DNA of 64,000 bases from Betaproteobacteria bacterium HGW-Betaproteobacteria-7 (GTDB lineage: Bacteria > Pseudomonadota > Gammaproteobacteria > Burkholderiales > Rhodocyclaceae): the NCBI GenBank assembly GCA_002840765.1, contig PHCE01000015.1, positions 1-64,000 on the forward strand. The letters are read 5' to 3'. The notes beneath the pieces were generated by a model that saw only the letters and a list, made by a program, of their open reading frames with translations, ran no database searches and was not told the DNA's origin. Numbering within the stretch: position 1 is the first letter of the stretch; each line of letters starts with the position of its first letter. Position numbers and translations under genes: made by a program. Shown here piece by piece: positions 53,146 through 61,618 of the stretch.

Positions 53146-54670
53146 GAATTTTCCTTGCGGCAAAGACGGCACGCTGGATCAGCGGCGAAATGCGGTAACG
53201 GTCCTCGCCGTAGCTGGCGCCGAGGTTGGCCAGGACGTCGCGGATGACCGCGACGCCGACCTGGTCGGCCCAGGCCAGAGGGCCTTGGGGGTAATTGACG
53301 CCAAGGCGCATCGCCTGGTCGGCGGCGACTTCGGAGCAGACGCCCTGGTTGACGGCATCGGCGGCCTCGTTGGCGAGCATGGCGACGGTGCGCATGACCG
53401 CCAGGCCGGGAACGTCGAGAAAACGCGAGACGGCGAAACCGGCGGCTTGCAGCAGGCCGATGGCGGCAGCCGCGGCAGCCGGTTCGCACTGTTCGGCGAC
53501 GGCAACGGCGAGGCGGCTGGCCTTGCTGTAGTCGAGCGCCAGGTCGATCAATACCAGGTTGGCGATGTCCGACTCGGCCGCCCGCTGCGTGGCGCTGCGG
53601 CCGTCGGTGATGGCGAGCACGGCGCGGCCGATTTCGGCAATGCGGCCATCACTGCTTTCCGGGGCGCGGGAGAACGACAGGCTGCAGGTTTCCAGGCGCT
53701 CGGCGAGGGCTTCGGCGGCGGCTGATTCACCGAACAGCGTGATCTTGCCGGCCGGGGCCTGCGCGGTCTCGGTCTGCGGACCGGGGCGCAGGGCGCCCTC
53801 GCGGTAGTCGTAGAAGCCGCGGCCGGTTTTCTTGCCGAAGAAACCGGCATCGACCAGTTCCTGCTGCAGCAGCGACGGCAGAAAGCGCTGGTCGTGGTAG
53901 AAGGCGCGCCAGACCGAGTTGGTGACGGCGAAATTGACGTCGTGGCCGATCATGTCCATCAGCTCGAACGGCCCCATGCGGAAACCGCCGGCCTCGCGCA
54001 TCGCGGCGTCGATGGTGGCGTAGTCGGCAGCGCCTTCCTGGGCCAGGCGCAGGGCCTCGGCGTAGTAGGGACGGGCGACGCGATTGACGATGAAGCCGGG
54101 CGTGGACTTGGCATGCACCGGGGTCTTGCCCCAGGCGGCGGCCGTGGCGAACAGCGTCTCGGCGACGGTCGCATCGGTGGCCAGGCCGGAGACGATCTCG
54201 ACCAGCGCCATCAAGGGGGCGGGATTGAAGAAATGCAGGCCGGCTAGGCGTTCGGGGTTTTTCAGCGCGGCGCCGATGGCGGTGACCGAGATCGACGAGG
54301 TGTTGGTGCCGAAAATGCAGTCGGCGCCAACGATGGCTTCGAGGTCGGCGTACAGCTTCTGTTTGGCTTCCAGGCTTTCGACAATGGCTTCGACGACCAG
54401 TCCGGCGTCAGCCAGGTCGGCCAGCTGCTGCGCGGCGACCAGACGGGTACCGGCGGCCAGCGCCGCTTCCGGCGTCAGCTTGCCCTTGTCGGCCAGCTTG
54501 TTGAACTGGGCACGGATGCCGGCGATGGCGCTTTCGGCAGCGCCCGGGCGGTTGTCGAGCAGCTTGACGACATGGCCGGCGGCCGCGGCGATCTGGGCAA
54601 TGCCGGCGCCCATGGCGCCGGTGCCGACGACGGCGATGACGGTCTGTTGGGGTAGGGGGGCGTGGCTCAC
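53138..54670 (-). CDS. paaH: 3-hydroxyadipyl-CoA dehydrogenase PaaH
   Basis: PaaH oxidises 3-hydroxyadipyl-CoA to 3-oxoadipyl-CoA with NAD. The 510-residue protein has the Rossmann motif VVGTGAMGAGIAQIAAAAGH, the 3-hydroxyacyl-CoA dehydrogenase signature GLHFFNPAPLMALVEIVSG and VNRVARPYYAEALRL. A second C-terminal 3HCDH-type domain (about residues 410-500) gives the longer PaaH-type length. It starts 4 bp after paaG. Confidence 0.95.
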   Translation of the reverse strand: MSHAPLPQQTVIAVVGTGAMGAGIAQIAAAAGHVVKLLDNRPGAAESAIAGIRAQFNKLADKGKLTPEAALAAGTRLVAAQQLADLADAGLVVEAIVESLEAKQKLYADLEAIVGADCIFGTNTSSISVTAIGAALKNPERLAGLHFFNPAPLMALVEIVSGLATDATVAETLFATAAAWGKTPVHAKSTPGFIVNRVARPYYAEALRLAQEGAADYATIDAAMREAGGFRMGPFELMDMIGHDVNFAVTNSVWRAFYHDQRFLPSLLQQELVDAGFFGKKTGRGFYDYREGALRPGPQTETAQAPAGKITLFGESAAAEALAERLETCSLSFSRAPESSDGRIAEIGRAVLAITDGRSATQRAAESDIANLVLIDLALDYSKASRLAVAVAEQCEPAAAAAAIGLLQAAGFAVSRFLDVPGLAVMRTVAMLANEAADAVNQGVCSEVAADQAMRLGVNYPQGPLAWADQVGVAVIRDVLANLGASYGEDRYRISPLIQRAVFAARKIHD

Positions 54671-54674
54671 GGTC

Positions 54675-55469
54675 TCACTCTCCGGTGAAATTCGGGGCGC
54701 GTTTTTCCATGAAGGCCTTGACGCCCTCGGCGTAGTCAGGGCTCCAGCCCAGTTCGCGCATCATGCCGCCTTCGAAGGACAGCTGCTGTTCCAACGTGTG
54801 GCCGGGGGCGGCGTGCATCGCCTGGCGGGTACGCACCAGGGCCTTGGTCGGGGCGGTGGACAACTGCTTGGCCAGCGCATCGATGCGGGCGGGGAAGGCG
54901 TCGTCCTCGACGCATTCCCAGATCAGGCCCCACTCGGCGGCCTTTTCGGCGGACAGCTTCTCGGCCAGCAGGGCGAGGCCCATGGCGCGGGCCATGCCGA
55001 CGCGCTGCGGCAGGAACCAGGTACCGCCGGTATCCGGGATCAGGCCGATCTTGGAAAAGGCCTGCAGGAAGGACGCCGACTTGCTGGCAATGACCAGATC
55101 GCAGGCCAGTGCCACCGAGGCGCCAGCGCCAGCGGCGATGCCGTTGACCGCAGCGATGGTCGGCACGCGCAGGTTCTGCAGGCGCAGCACCAGCTGCTTG
55201 TAATTCTTTTCGACGACATTGCCGATGTCCGGCATCTTGCCGTCGACCATCTGCATGGCGCGGTCGGCCAGATCCTGCCCGGCCGAGAAGCCGCGGCCGG
55301 CACCGGTCAGCACCAGCACGCGCACGGCCGGGTCGTTCTGGATCGAATCGAGGGCGAGGCGCAGTTCGGCGTGCATGTCCTCGGTGAAGCTGTTCAGCTT
55401 GTCCGGGCGGTTCAGCGTCAGCCGGGCGATGCCGGCGTCGACTTCAAATTTGATGTTTTCGAAATTCAT
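54675..55469 (-). CDS. paaG: Epoxyphenylacetyl-CoA isomerase PaaG
   Basis: PaaG isomerises ring-1,2-epoxyphenylacetyl-CoA to oxepin-CoA and later shifts a double bond. The 264-residue crotonase has LTGAGRGFSAGQDLADRAM, NGIAAGAGASVALACDLVIA and FSKIGLIPDTGGTWFLPQRV with the catalytic acid; the usual first glutamate is absent, as in PaaG. It follows paaN by 9 bp. Confidence 0.94.
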   Translation of the reverse strand: MNFENIKFEVDAGIARLTLNRPDKLNSFTEDMHAELRLALDSIQNDPAVRVLVLTGAGRGFSAGQDLADRAMQMVDGKMPDIGNVVEKNYKQLVLRLQNLRVPTIAAVNGIAAGAGASVALACDLVIASKSASFLQAFSKIGLIPDTGGTWFLPQRVGMARAMGLALLAEKLSAEKAAEWGLIWECVEDDAFPARIDALAKQLSTAPTKALVRTRQAMHAAPGHTLEQQLSFEGGMMRELGWSPDYAEGVKAFMEKRAPNFTGE

Positions 55470-55478
55470 GCGTGATCC

Positions 55479-57146
55479 TCAGACGTGGTAGCGGCGCTGA
55501 ACCACCCGGAACCGATTGGCGACGAAGGCCGAGTCGGCGTAGGAGGCGTTGGCCGACGGGTTGCCGCCGGTGCCGTGGTAGTCGGAATAGGCCGCCGACT
55601 GGTTCACGAAGACGCCGCCGGTCAGGTTGATCGATAGCGCGACCTTGGAACGCCAGGTGGCGGCGGTCATCGCGTCGATGACTTCGGCCCTGGTCGAATA
55701 GACGCCGGCGGTCAGCGCGCCGTGGGTGCTGATGATGCGCTCGGACAGGGCGATGGCGGCGGCGGTGTCGGCGACCTTGACGATGAAGCTGATCGGGCCG
55801 AAACGCTCTTCCATGTACTTGGCCTCGTCGCCGGCGTCGCAGGCGAGCAGCACCGGGGTGCGTACTTCGGCTTTCGGGAAGTCCGGGTTGTCGAGCTTGC
55901 TCGGGGCGAGGATGACCGTGCCCAGCTTGCCCGAACCAGCTTCCTCGATGCGCTTCAGTGTTTCGGCCGATTGAATGGCGCCGAGCACGGCATGGGCGAC
56001 TTCCGGCTTGCTCAGGAAACCGGTGACGGCGCGGGCCAGGTCGGTACAGACTTCATCGTAGGACTTGTGGCCTTCGTCGGTTTCGATGCCGCCGGCCGGG
56101 ACCAGGATCGCCTGCGAGGTGGTGCACATCTGGCCGGAGTACAGCGACAGCGTGAAGGCCAGGTTGCCGAGCATCTTCTTGTAGCTGTCGGTCGAGTCGA
56201 TGACGATGTTGTTCACGCCGGCGAGCTCGGCATAGACCTGGGCCTGCCGGCAGTTTTCGATCAGCCACTGACCGAAGACGTTGCCGCCGGTGAAGTCGAC
56301 TGACTTGACGGCCTTGTGGGTGACCAGCTTCTGGGTGGTGGCGCGCTGGTCGGTGACGCACAGGCTGACCAGGTTGGGATCGATGCCGTTCTCGGCCAGT
56401 ACGGCGCGGATGGTGCGCACGGTGATGGCGGCCGGCAGGATGGCGTTGCTGTGCGGCTTGACGATCACGGCGTTGCCGGTGGCCAGCGCGGCGAACAGGC
56501 CGGGGTAGGTGTTCCATGTCGGGAAGGTGCCGCAACCGACGACGACGCCGACGCCGCGGCCGACCAGCTCGAAGTGCTTCTTCATGACCAGCGGCGGGTT
56601 CTTGCCCTGCGGCTTTTCCCAGGTGGCTTCGGCCGGCACGAACTTCTGTTCGCGATAGGCGTAGGCGACGGCTTCCAGGCCGCGGTCCTGGGCATGCGGG
56701 GCGCCGGCCTGGAAGGCCATCATCCAGCCCTGGCCGGTGGTCATCATCACTGCATGGGCAAGCTCGAAGCTCTGCTGATTCAGGCGGCTCAGGATTTCCA
56801 GACAGATGCCGGTGCGGCCGTCGGTGCCGGCGGCCCGCCAGCCGTCCATGGCCTTTTCACCGGCAGTGATCAGCGCCTCGATGTCGCAGACCGGGTACTG
56901 CACAGCCAGTTCGACACCGTAGGGCGACTGTTCGCCACCGGTCCAGCCCGTCTGGCCCGGCTGATACAAGGCGAACTGTTGGCCGAGATGGCTTTCAAAC
57001 GCCAGCTTGCCGTCCACCGGGGCGGTCTCGCCGTAGGTCTTGGGGCTCGGCATTTCATTGAAGGCCGACCAGTAGCCGCGCGTGTGGATGGCGTTCAGGG
57101 CGCCTTCGAGCTGGGCGCGGTGCTTATCAAACTGGGGGTGGGACAT
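55479..57146 (-). CDS. paaN: Phenylacetate degradation aldehyde dehydrogenase PaaN (no hydratase domain)
   Basis: The 555-residue protein is the first gene of the paa operon and matches the shorter PaaN type (TIGR02288-like): FNEMPSPKTYGETAPVDGKL, MTTGQGWMMAFQAG and the likely catalytic Cys in LYSGQMCTTSQAIL. In enterobacterial PaaZ an aldehyde dehydrogenase is fused to a MaoC-type hydratase that opens oxepin-CoA; here there is no such C-terminal domain. The hydrolase step must be done by another protein. The ATG at 57146 follows GGAGGAAAAA. Confidence 0.93.
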   Translation of the reverse strand: MSHPQFDKHRAQLEGALNAIHTRGYWSAFNEMPSPKTYGETAPVDGKLAFESHLGQQFALYQPGQTGWTGGEQSPYGVELAVQYPVCDIEALITAGEKAMDGWRAAGTDGRTGICLEILSRLNQQSFELAHAVMMTTGQGWMMAFQAGAPHAQDRGLEAVAYAYREQKFVPAEATWEKPQGKNPPLVMKKHFELVGRGVGVVVGCGTFPTWNTYPGLFAALATGNAVIVKPHSNAILPAAITVRTIRAVLAENGIDPNLVSLCVTDQRATTQKLVTHKAVKSVDFTGGNVFGQWLIENCRQAQVYAELAGVNNIVIDSTDSYKKMLGNLAFTLSLYSGQMCTTSQAILVPAGGIETDEGHKSYDEVCTDLARAVTGFLSKPEVAHAVLGAIQSAETLKRIEEAGSGKLGTVILAPSKLDNPDFPKAEVRTPVLLACDAGDEAKYMEERFGPISFIVKVADTAAAIALSERIISTHGALTAGVYSTRAEVIDAMTAATWRSKVALSINLTGGVFVNQSAAYSDYHGTGGNPSANASYADSAFVANRFRVVQRRYHV

Positions 57147-57213
57147 GGGTTTTTCCTCCGATGGGGACGGTGTTCCCGTCGTTTTCAAGCGGGGCTGGGT
57201 GCCCGCTTCCTAT

Positions 57214-57219
57214 TGATTC
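57214..57219. promoter_or_regulatory. TGATTC element in the paaN promoter side
   Basis: TGATTC, the PaaX half-site core I recall, lies 68 bp upstream of the paaN start. It is part of TATTGATTCGTTAC. Confidence 0.35.
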
Positions 57220-57429
57220 GTTACCAACATTGGCTGCTTGTGTTCAATTAATGTATCAGATGTTTTGCCCTGTTGTGAAGTTTTAAATTGCAGAAGTGGT
57301 TCTGCGCAGCACAAAAAAAACAAATAAAAACAATAAAAATGCTTCCGATATTGCGACTGTTTTTGCTTCGTTTGCACCTGGCAGAAAAAGTTCCCTGCCC
57401 GAATAACTTTAAAAGCGATACAAAAAAAG

Positions 57430-57435
57430 TTGACA
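57430..57435 (+). promoter_or_regulatory. Consensus -35 of the diiron-reductase-paaX promoter
   Basis: A perfect TTGACA follows an A-run. Candidate -10 elements are TAACAT at 57451 (15-bp spacer) and CATGAT at 57454 (18-bp spacer), both overlapping the 57444-57461 operator candidate. Confidence 0.6.
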
Positions 57436-57443
57436 CACGCAGC

Positions 57444-57461
57444 GAATGTGTAACATGATTC
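57444..57461 (+). promoter_or_regulatory. Candidate PaaX operator at the diiron-reductase-paaX promoter
   Basis: GAATGTGTAACATGATTC shares GAATG-N7-TGATTC with 30253-30270. It covers the presumed -10 region, as expected for repression by PaaX encoded in the same operon. A second TGATTC at 57475-57480 is followed by GGGTT. Confidence 0.5.
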
Positions 57462-57520
57462 ATCCACGGCAACCTGATTCGGGTTGACCCCGACCCTACG
57501 ATCTGAACAAGGAGTGAGAC

Positions 57521-58549
57521 ATGGCTAGCAACAAGGAACGTTTTGCAGACAAGATGGAATTCCCGCCGGCAACCCCGCAGCCGAACATCTACCCGCTGTC
57601 CTGGAATAGCAAGACCAAGAAGCTGCAGGAAGTCTGGGAAGCGTCGCTGCGCGAGAACTGGGATCCGGAAAAGCTGCCTTGGGACACGCTGGATGTAGAC
57701 AGCTATTCCTGGGAAGAGCGCGAATCCATCGCCTACTGGTGGAGCCTGCTGTCGGTATTCGACGCTTCCGCCCCGCCGGTGTTCGCCGAAGCGCTGATCA
57801 AGACTTACGAAGTGCATGAGGAAGATCCGGTGCGCAAGTGCTTCTTCTCGGTGACCCGCGACGAGCAGAATCACGAAATCATGTGCGGCCTGGCCATCAC
57901 CAAGCTGCTCAACCATCCCGATCCGCTGACCTACGTGCCGAAGACCGAACTCGGCAAGCGCCTGCAGAAGAACGTCGCCTGGCTGTACTTCAATGGCGGC
58001 CGCTACTGGACCGGCTACAAGCAGGCCGTGCCCAAGTACGACCTCGCCGTGCTGTTCAGCTCCTTCCTGATGGGCGAGATCGCTGCCGCCACCATCTTCA
58101 AGCAGATGTACGAAAACTCCCGCGAAGCCGTGTTCAAGGAAGGCTTCAAGAACATCGGCCGCGATGAAGGCCGGCACATGGCCATCTGCATGGCGGTCAT
58201 GGAGCGTGACTACCCGGGCCTCAAGGACGAGACCAAGGCCATCGTCACCAAGCAGATCCGCGCCGGTTACCTGTTCCTGTCGGCCGTGCTGTTCGAGCCG
58301 CCGATGGAATTCTGGGACCTGCCGGCCGACTTCATCGCCAACCAGCGTGAAGCCGAGGAAGTCGCCCGCGGCGCCGGTTTCGGCATCCCCAGCTACGAAG
58401 CCAAGCTGGAAAACTGGAAGAACGCGATGATCAACCTGAAGGGCGTGCTCGACCGCTACAACATCCCGTTCCCGGCGATCCCGGAAGTCGGCATCACCGG
58501 CCAGGAAGTGTCGGAAATCGACATGGAAGACATCATTCCGGTCTTCTAA
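57521..58549 (+). CDS. Uncharacterised ferritin-like diiron protein, probable oxygenase component
   Basis: The 342-residue protein has the ligand pattern of ferritin-like diiron oxygenases: a helix-B acid in FDASAPPVFAEALIKTYEVH, FSVTRDEQNHEIMCG (E-x2-H), FLMGEIAAATIFKQMYE (helix-E Glu) and IGRDEGRHMAICM (E-x2-H). It is not PaaA or BoxB and looks closer to the R2-like/desaturase-like branch. A reductase gene and paaX follow in the same operon, and a good GGAGTG ribosome site precedes ATG 57521. I infer a PaaX-controlled monooxygenase or desaturase acting on phenylacetate or a related aromatic; the substrate is unknown. Confidence 0.85.
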   Translation: MASNKERFADKMEFPPATPQPNIYPLSWNSKTKKLQEVWEASLRENWDPEKLPWDTLDVDSYSWEERESIAYWWSLLSVFDASAPPVFAEALIKTYEVHEEDPVRKCFFSVTRDEQNHEIMCGLAITKLLNHPDPLTYVPKTELGKRLQKNVAWLYFNGGRYWTGYKQAVPKYDLAVLFSSFLMGEIAAATIFKQMYENSREAVFKEGFKNIGRDEGRHMAICMAVMERDYPGLKDETKAIVTKQIRAGYLFLSAVLFEPPMEFWDLPADFIANQREAEEVARGAGFGIPSYEAKLENWKNAMINLKGVLDRYNIPFPAIPEVGITGQEVSEIDMEDIIPVF

Positions 58550-58575
58550 GCTGTAGCTGTACATAAATAGCTGCC

Positions 58576-58603
58576 GGCCGGTGCTCTGCGAGGGGCGCCG
58601 GCC
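58576..58603 (+). terminator. Hairpin between diiron and reductase genes
   Basis: GGCCGGTGC and GCGCCGGCC pair over 9 bp (one G-T) with a 10-nt loop; only TT follows. Probably differential mRNA stability or partial attenuation, not full termination. Confidence 0.4.
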
Positions 58604-58641
58604 TTGCCGCGACAGAGAGACACAACCAACAAGGATAGAAA

Positions 58642-59691
58642 ATGGCTCGTATCGTGATGCAGCCCTCGGGCAAGTCGGTCGATTGCAACTACGGCGACAC
58701 GGTTTTGATGGCGCTGGAAAAGGCCGGCTACGCCCTGCCCAACAACTGCCGCGCCGGCGCTTGCGGCGAATGCAAGGTCAAGGTCACGCAAGGCCAGTTC
58801 GACCAGGGCATGGTGCTCGACATGGCGCTGTCGCAGGACGAGCGCAAGCAGGGCTACGGCCTGATGTGCATGGCCAAGCCGATTTCCGAAGAGCTGGTCA
58901 TCGAATGGGGCACCCTCGATGCCCGGCCGAAACTGTTCCCGCCGCGCGAAGACGCGTTGTTCGTCGTCACCGACAAGCGCCAGATCGCCGCCCGCGTCGT
59001 TGAACTGCGCCTGCGCCCGGTCGGCCAGCCGATCCGCTACTGGCCCGGCCAGTACGTCACCGTCGGCAATCCGCGTGCCGACATCCCGGCCCGCGCCTAC
59101 TCGATTTCCAACGCCCCGCGCCCGGACGGCGAGCTGGTACTGCAGATCGCCCGCCAGGATGACGGCAAGACCAGCAACTGGATCCACGACAGCCTGGCGA
59201 TCGGCGACAACGTCAAGATTTCCGGCGCCTACGGCACCTTCATCGGTGACCCCTCGGTCGATACGCCGGTGCTCTGCCTGGCCGCCGGCACTGGCCTGGC
59301 GCCGATCCTGGCGCTGGCCGAAGCGGCCCTGCGCCGCGGCTTCAAGAAGCCGGTGACGATGCTGTTCTCGGCGCGTGCCAAGGAGGACGTCTACAGCCAG
59401 GGCATGATGGCCTGGTGGCGCACCAAGCACCGAAACTTTGACTACAAGGTCACGCTCACCCGCGAACAGGCTGAGGGCTATCTGGCCGGTCGCGTCGACC
59501 TAGTGCTGCCGAAGCTGTTCCCCGACCTGTCGAAGCACACCATCTTTGCTGCCGGTAGTCCGGAATTCGTCGAAACTTGCGTCGCCACGGTCAAGGCGCT
59601 CGGGGCCAAGGATGAGCTGATCCATACCGAAGGCTTCTTCGCCCAGCAACAGCCGGTCACCGCCGACGCCGATCACCTGCTGCCAGCATGA
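58642..59691 (+). CDS. Oxygenase reductase: N-terminal 2Fe-2S ferredoxin, FAD and NAD(P) domains
   Basis: The 349-residue protein begins with a plant-type ferredoxin domain (NCRAGACGECKVKVTQG, then LMCMAKP), followed by an FAD domain (YWPGQYVTVGNP, RAYSISNAP) and an NAD domain (LAAGTGLAPILALAE, FAAGSPEFVETCV). This is the architecture of soluble diiron monooxygenase and phenol hydroxylase reductases, the reverse domain order of PaaE. It follows the diiron gene by 92 bp and overlaps paaX by 4 bp, so it most likely reduces that diiron protein. Confidence 0.9.
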   Translation: MARIVMQPSGKSVDCNYGDTVLMALEKAGYALPNNCRAGACGECKVKVTQGQFDQGMVLDMALSQDERKQGYGLMCMAKPISEELVIEWGTLDARPKLFPPREDALFVVTDKRQIAARVVELRLRPVGQPIRYWPGQYVTVGNPRADIPARAYSISNAPRPDGELVLQIARQDDGKTSNWIHDSLAIGDNVKISGAYGTFIGDPSVDTPVLCLAAGTGLAPILALAEAALRRGFKKPVTMLFSARAKEDVYSQGMMAWWRTKHRNFDYKVTLTREQAEGYLAGRVDLVLPKLFPDLSKHTIFAAGSPEFVETCVATVKALGAKDELIHTEGFFAQQQPVTADADHLLPA

Positions 59692-60719
59692 AGATCGCCG
59701 CTTCGCCCTGTTCAGCACCGGGCGGAGCGGCTAACATGCGCGGATTCCCCGTTGCGCATGCTCAAGTGATCCAGCCCATTCAGACCCGCCTCGACGATTT
59801 CCGGCAACAACGCCGCGTCCAGGCGGGTTCGCTCATCATCTCCGTCTTTGGCGATGCCATCCTGCCGCGCGGCGGTCGCGTCTGGCTGGGCAGCCTTATC
59901 CGCCTGCTCGAACCGCTGGAGCTCAACGAACGGCTGATCCGCACCTCGGTCTTCCGCCTGGCCAAGGAAGAATGGCTGCGCACCGAAACCGTCGGCCGGC
60001 GTGCCGACTATGCGCTGACCAATTCCGGGCGCCGCCGTTTCGAGGAAGCCGCCCGGCACATCTATGCTTCCCACGCACCGCTGTGGGATCGGCGCTGGCG
60101 CCTGATCCTCGCCGTCGGCGATTTCGACCCCAAGGAGCGCGAGGCATTGCGTCGCGCCCTTTTCTGGCAGGGCTTCGGCGTCCTTGGTGCCGATTGTTTC
60201 GTGCACCCCTCGGCCGACTTGACGGCGGCTTTCGACGCCCTCGTTGCCGAAGGCCTGGCCGGCCATCTCGAACGCCTGATGCCGCTGCTCGCCGCCGATT
60301 CGCGTTCCGGCCTGTCGGCCAACGATGCCGACCTGGTCCGCCGGGCCTGGAATCTGGAGGAGCTCGGCGAGGCTTACGCCGGTTTCGTCGCCACCTATCA
60401 GCCCATCCTGGCCGAGGTGCGCGGCGACCGCCAGACGGAAGTCGGCGACGAGGAAGCCTTCCTCGTGCGCACCCTGCTCATCCACGATTACCGCCGCCTG
60501 CTGCTGCGCGACCCGGAGCTGCCGGACGTCCTGCTGCCTACCGACTGGCCCGGCCAGAAGGCACGTCTGCTGTGCAAGGAACTCTACCGTCGCCTGGAAG
60601 TGCCGTCCGAACGCCACCTGGATCATTTCCTGACCCTCGCCGACGGCAGCACGCCCGTGCTCGATGCGGCCTACGCCGAGCGTTTCCCACAGGATGATCC
60701 ACTGACGGTTTCCGTCTAA
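59688..60719 (+). CDS. paaX: PaaX-type transcriptional repressor
   Basis: PaaX represses paa genes and is released by phenylacetyl-CoA. The protein has a winged-helix N-terminal domain (SLIISVFGDAILPRGGRVWL, RLIRTSVFRLAKEEWL), the PaaX middle region (WRLILAVGDFDPKEREALRR) and a C-terminal domain (FLVRTLLIHDYRRLLLRDPE, LPDVLLPTDWPGQ). The ATG at 59688 overlaps the reductase stop (ATGA) and gives 343 residues; ATG 59736 is an alternative closer to the conserved core. Being third in the diiron operon, it is probably autoregulated. It converges on the YdcF gene with a 4-bp overlap. Confidence 0.92.
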   Translation: MKIAASPCSAPGGAANMRGFPVAHAQVIQPIQTRLDDFRQQRRVQAGSLIISVFGDAILPRGGRVWLGSLIRLLEPLELNERLIRTSVFRLAKEEWLRTETVGRRADYALTNSGRRRFEEAARHIYASHAPLWDRRWRLILAVGDFDPKEREALRRALFWQGFGVLGADCFVHPSADLTAAFDALVAEGLAGHLERLMPLLAADSRSGLSANDADLVRRAWNLEELGEAYAGFVATYQPILAEVRGDRQTEVGDEEAFLVRTLLIHDYRRLLLRDPELPDVLLPTDWPGQKARLLCKELYRRLEVPSERHLDHFLTLADGSTPVLDAAYAERFPQDDPLTVSV

Positions 60720-61495
60720 AGCCAGTCCAGGCGTTTCAGCCCGGCCAGTACGTCCAGCCAGAGCAGGCCCAGCCATTCATGCAGGGCGTAGTAGGAATCC
60801 TGCAGAGCCCGGGTGCGCGGCAGCCAATCGAGCAGGTTACGGGGTTGTTCGCGGCGGGTCGACAGTTCGGTTGGTGCCGGGATGACTTCGAAGCCGGCAG
60901 CCTCGAACAGCCGCCGCGCCCGCGGCATGTGGAAGGCCTGGGTGACCAGAACGATCTTGCGGATACCCTGGTCGTGCAGCATGACCGCCGAGAATCTGGC
61001 GTTGTCAGCGGTATCCAGCGAGTTGCCCTCGCGCCAGCGCACCGGAACGCCAAATTCCTTTTCCAGCAGATCAGCGATGACGTCGGCTTCCGAGCGGCTG
61101 GCGTTGCGCGGCTGGCCACCGGAGACCAATACCGGCAGGCCGAAACGCCGGGCGACGACGGCCCCATAGCGGGCGCGGACCAAGCTGCGTTCATTGACCG
61201 TGTCGCCGCTGTATTCCGGCGCATCGAGATTCAGGCCGCTGCCCAAGACGACGATGGCGCCAGCACCGCGCGTGTCGGTCAGCACTGGCCCGGCACGCTC
61301 TTCCAGAGTCTCGTTCAGCCAGCCGGCGACTGGCGGCAGGCTCTGCGCCAGCAGCAGCCCGCCACCGAGCAGCGCCAGCGCGAAGCCCACGCGTCGCCGA
61401 TGGAAGAGGGCAGCCAGGCTGAGCAGCAGCAGGCCATTGGTCGGCGGCAACAGCAGGTTGCCGAGCAGTCCCTTGAGGAACAGAACGGTGTCCAC
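60716..61495 (-). CDS. YdcF/ElyC family (DUF218) membrane protein
   Basis: The 259-residue protein has two N-terminal hydrophobic helices (about 5-30 and 36-55) and a DUF218 domain: GAIVVLGSGLNLDAPEYSG, VNERSLVRARYGAVVARRF, LPVLVSGGQPRN, EGNSLDTADNARFSAVML and LVTQAFHMPRARRLFEAAGF. ElyC/SanA relatives affect envelope integrity and undecaprenyl phosphate use. It is not obviously tied to the paa pathway; it overlaps the end of paaX by 4 bp on the opposite strand. Confidence 0.88.
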   Translation of the reverse strand: MDTVLFLKGLLGNLLLPPTNGLLLLSLAALFHRRRVGFALALLGGGLLLAQSLPPVAGWLNETLEERAGPVLTDTRGAGAIVVLGSGLNLDAPEYSGDTVNERSLVRARYGAVVARRFGLPVLVSGGQPRNASRSEADVIADLLEKEFGVPVRWREGNSLDTADNARFSAVMLHDQGIRKIVLVTQAFHMPRARRLFEAAGFEVIPAPTELSTRREQPRNLLDWLPRTRALQDSYYALHEWLGLLWLDVLAGLKRLDWL

Positions 61496-61618
61496 GCGTG
61501 TAGAGACTCAGTCGGTTGGTGAAGGTGGCCGAGTTTCGCCGCCCGCTGGGCTGGCGTCAATGCGCTGGACATGTCGTGTACATGCTTGCGCGCCTTCGGC
61601 AGGTCAACTGCGCGGTGT

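Larger units (their letters stand above)
57147..57520. promoter_or_regulatory. Divergent paa control region
   Basis: The 374-bp gap between paaN and the diiron gene is AT-rich in its centre (long A and T runs at 57300-57370 and 57421-57428) and should hold both promoters. It contains three TGATTC elements (57214, 57456 and 57475), separately listed where notable. No open frame is supported. Confidence 0.7.

Noticed and set aside
57521-58549. Identifying the diiron protein as BoxB (benzoyl-CoA epoxidase) or a ribonucleotide reductase small subunit
   Set aside because: The N-terminus and length do not fit BoxB as I know it, and there is no ribonucleotide reductase large subunit or convincing radical-tyrosine context.
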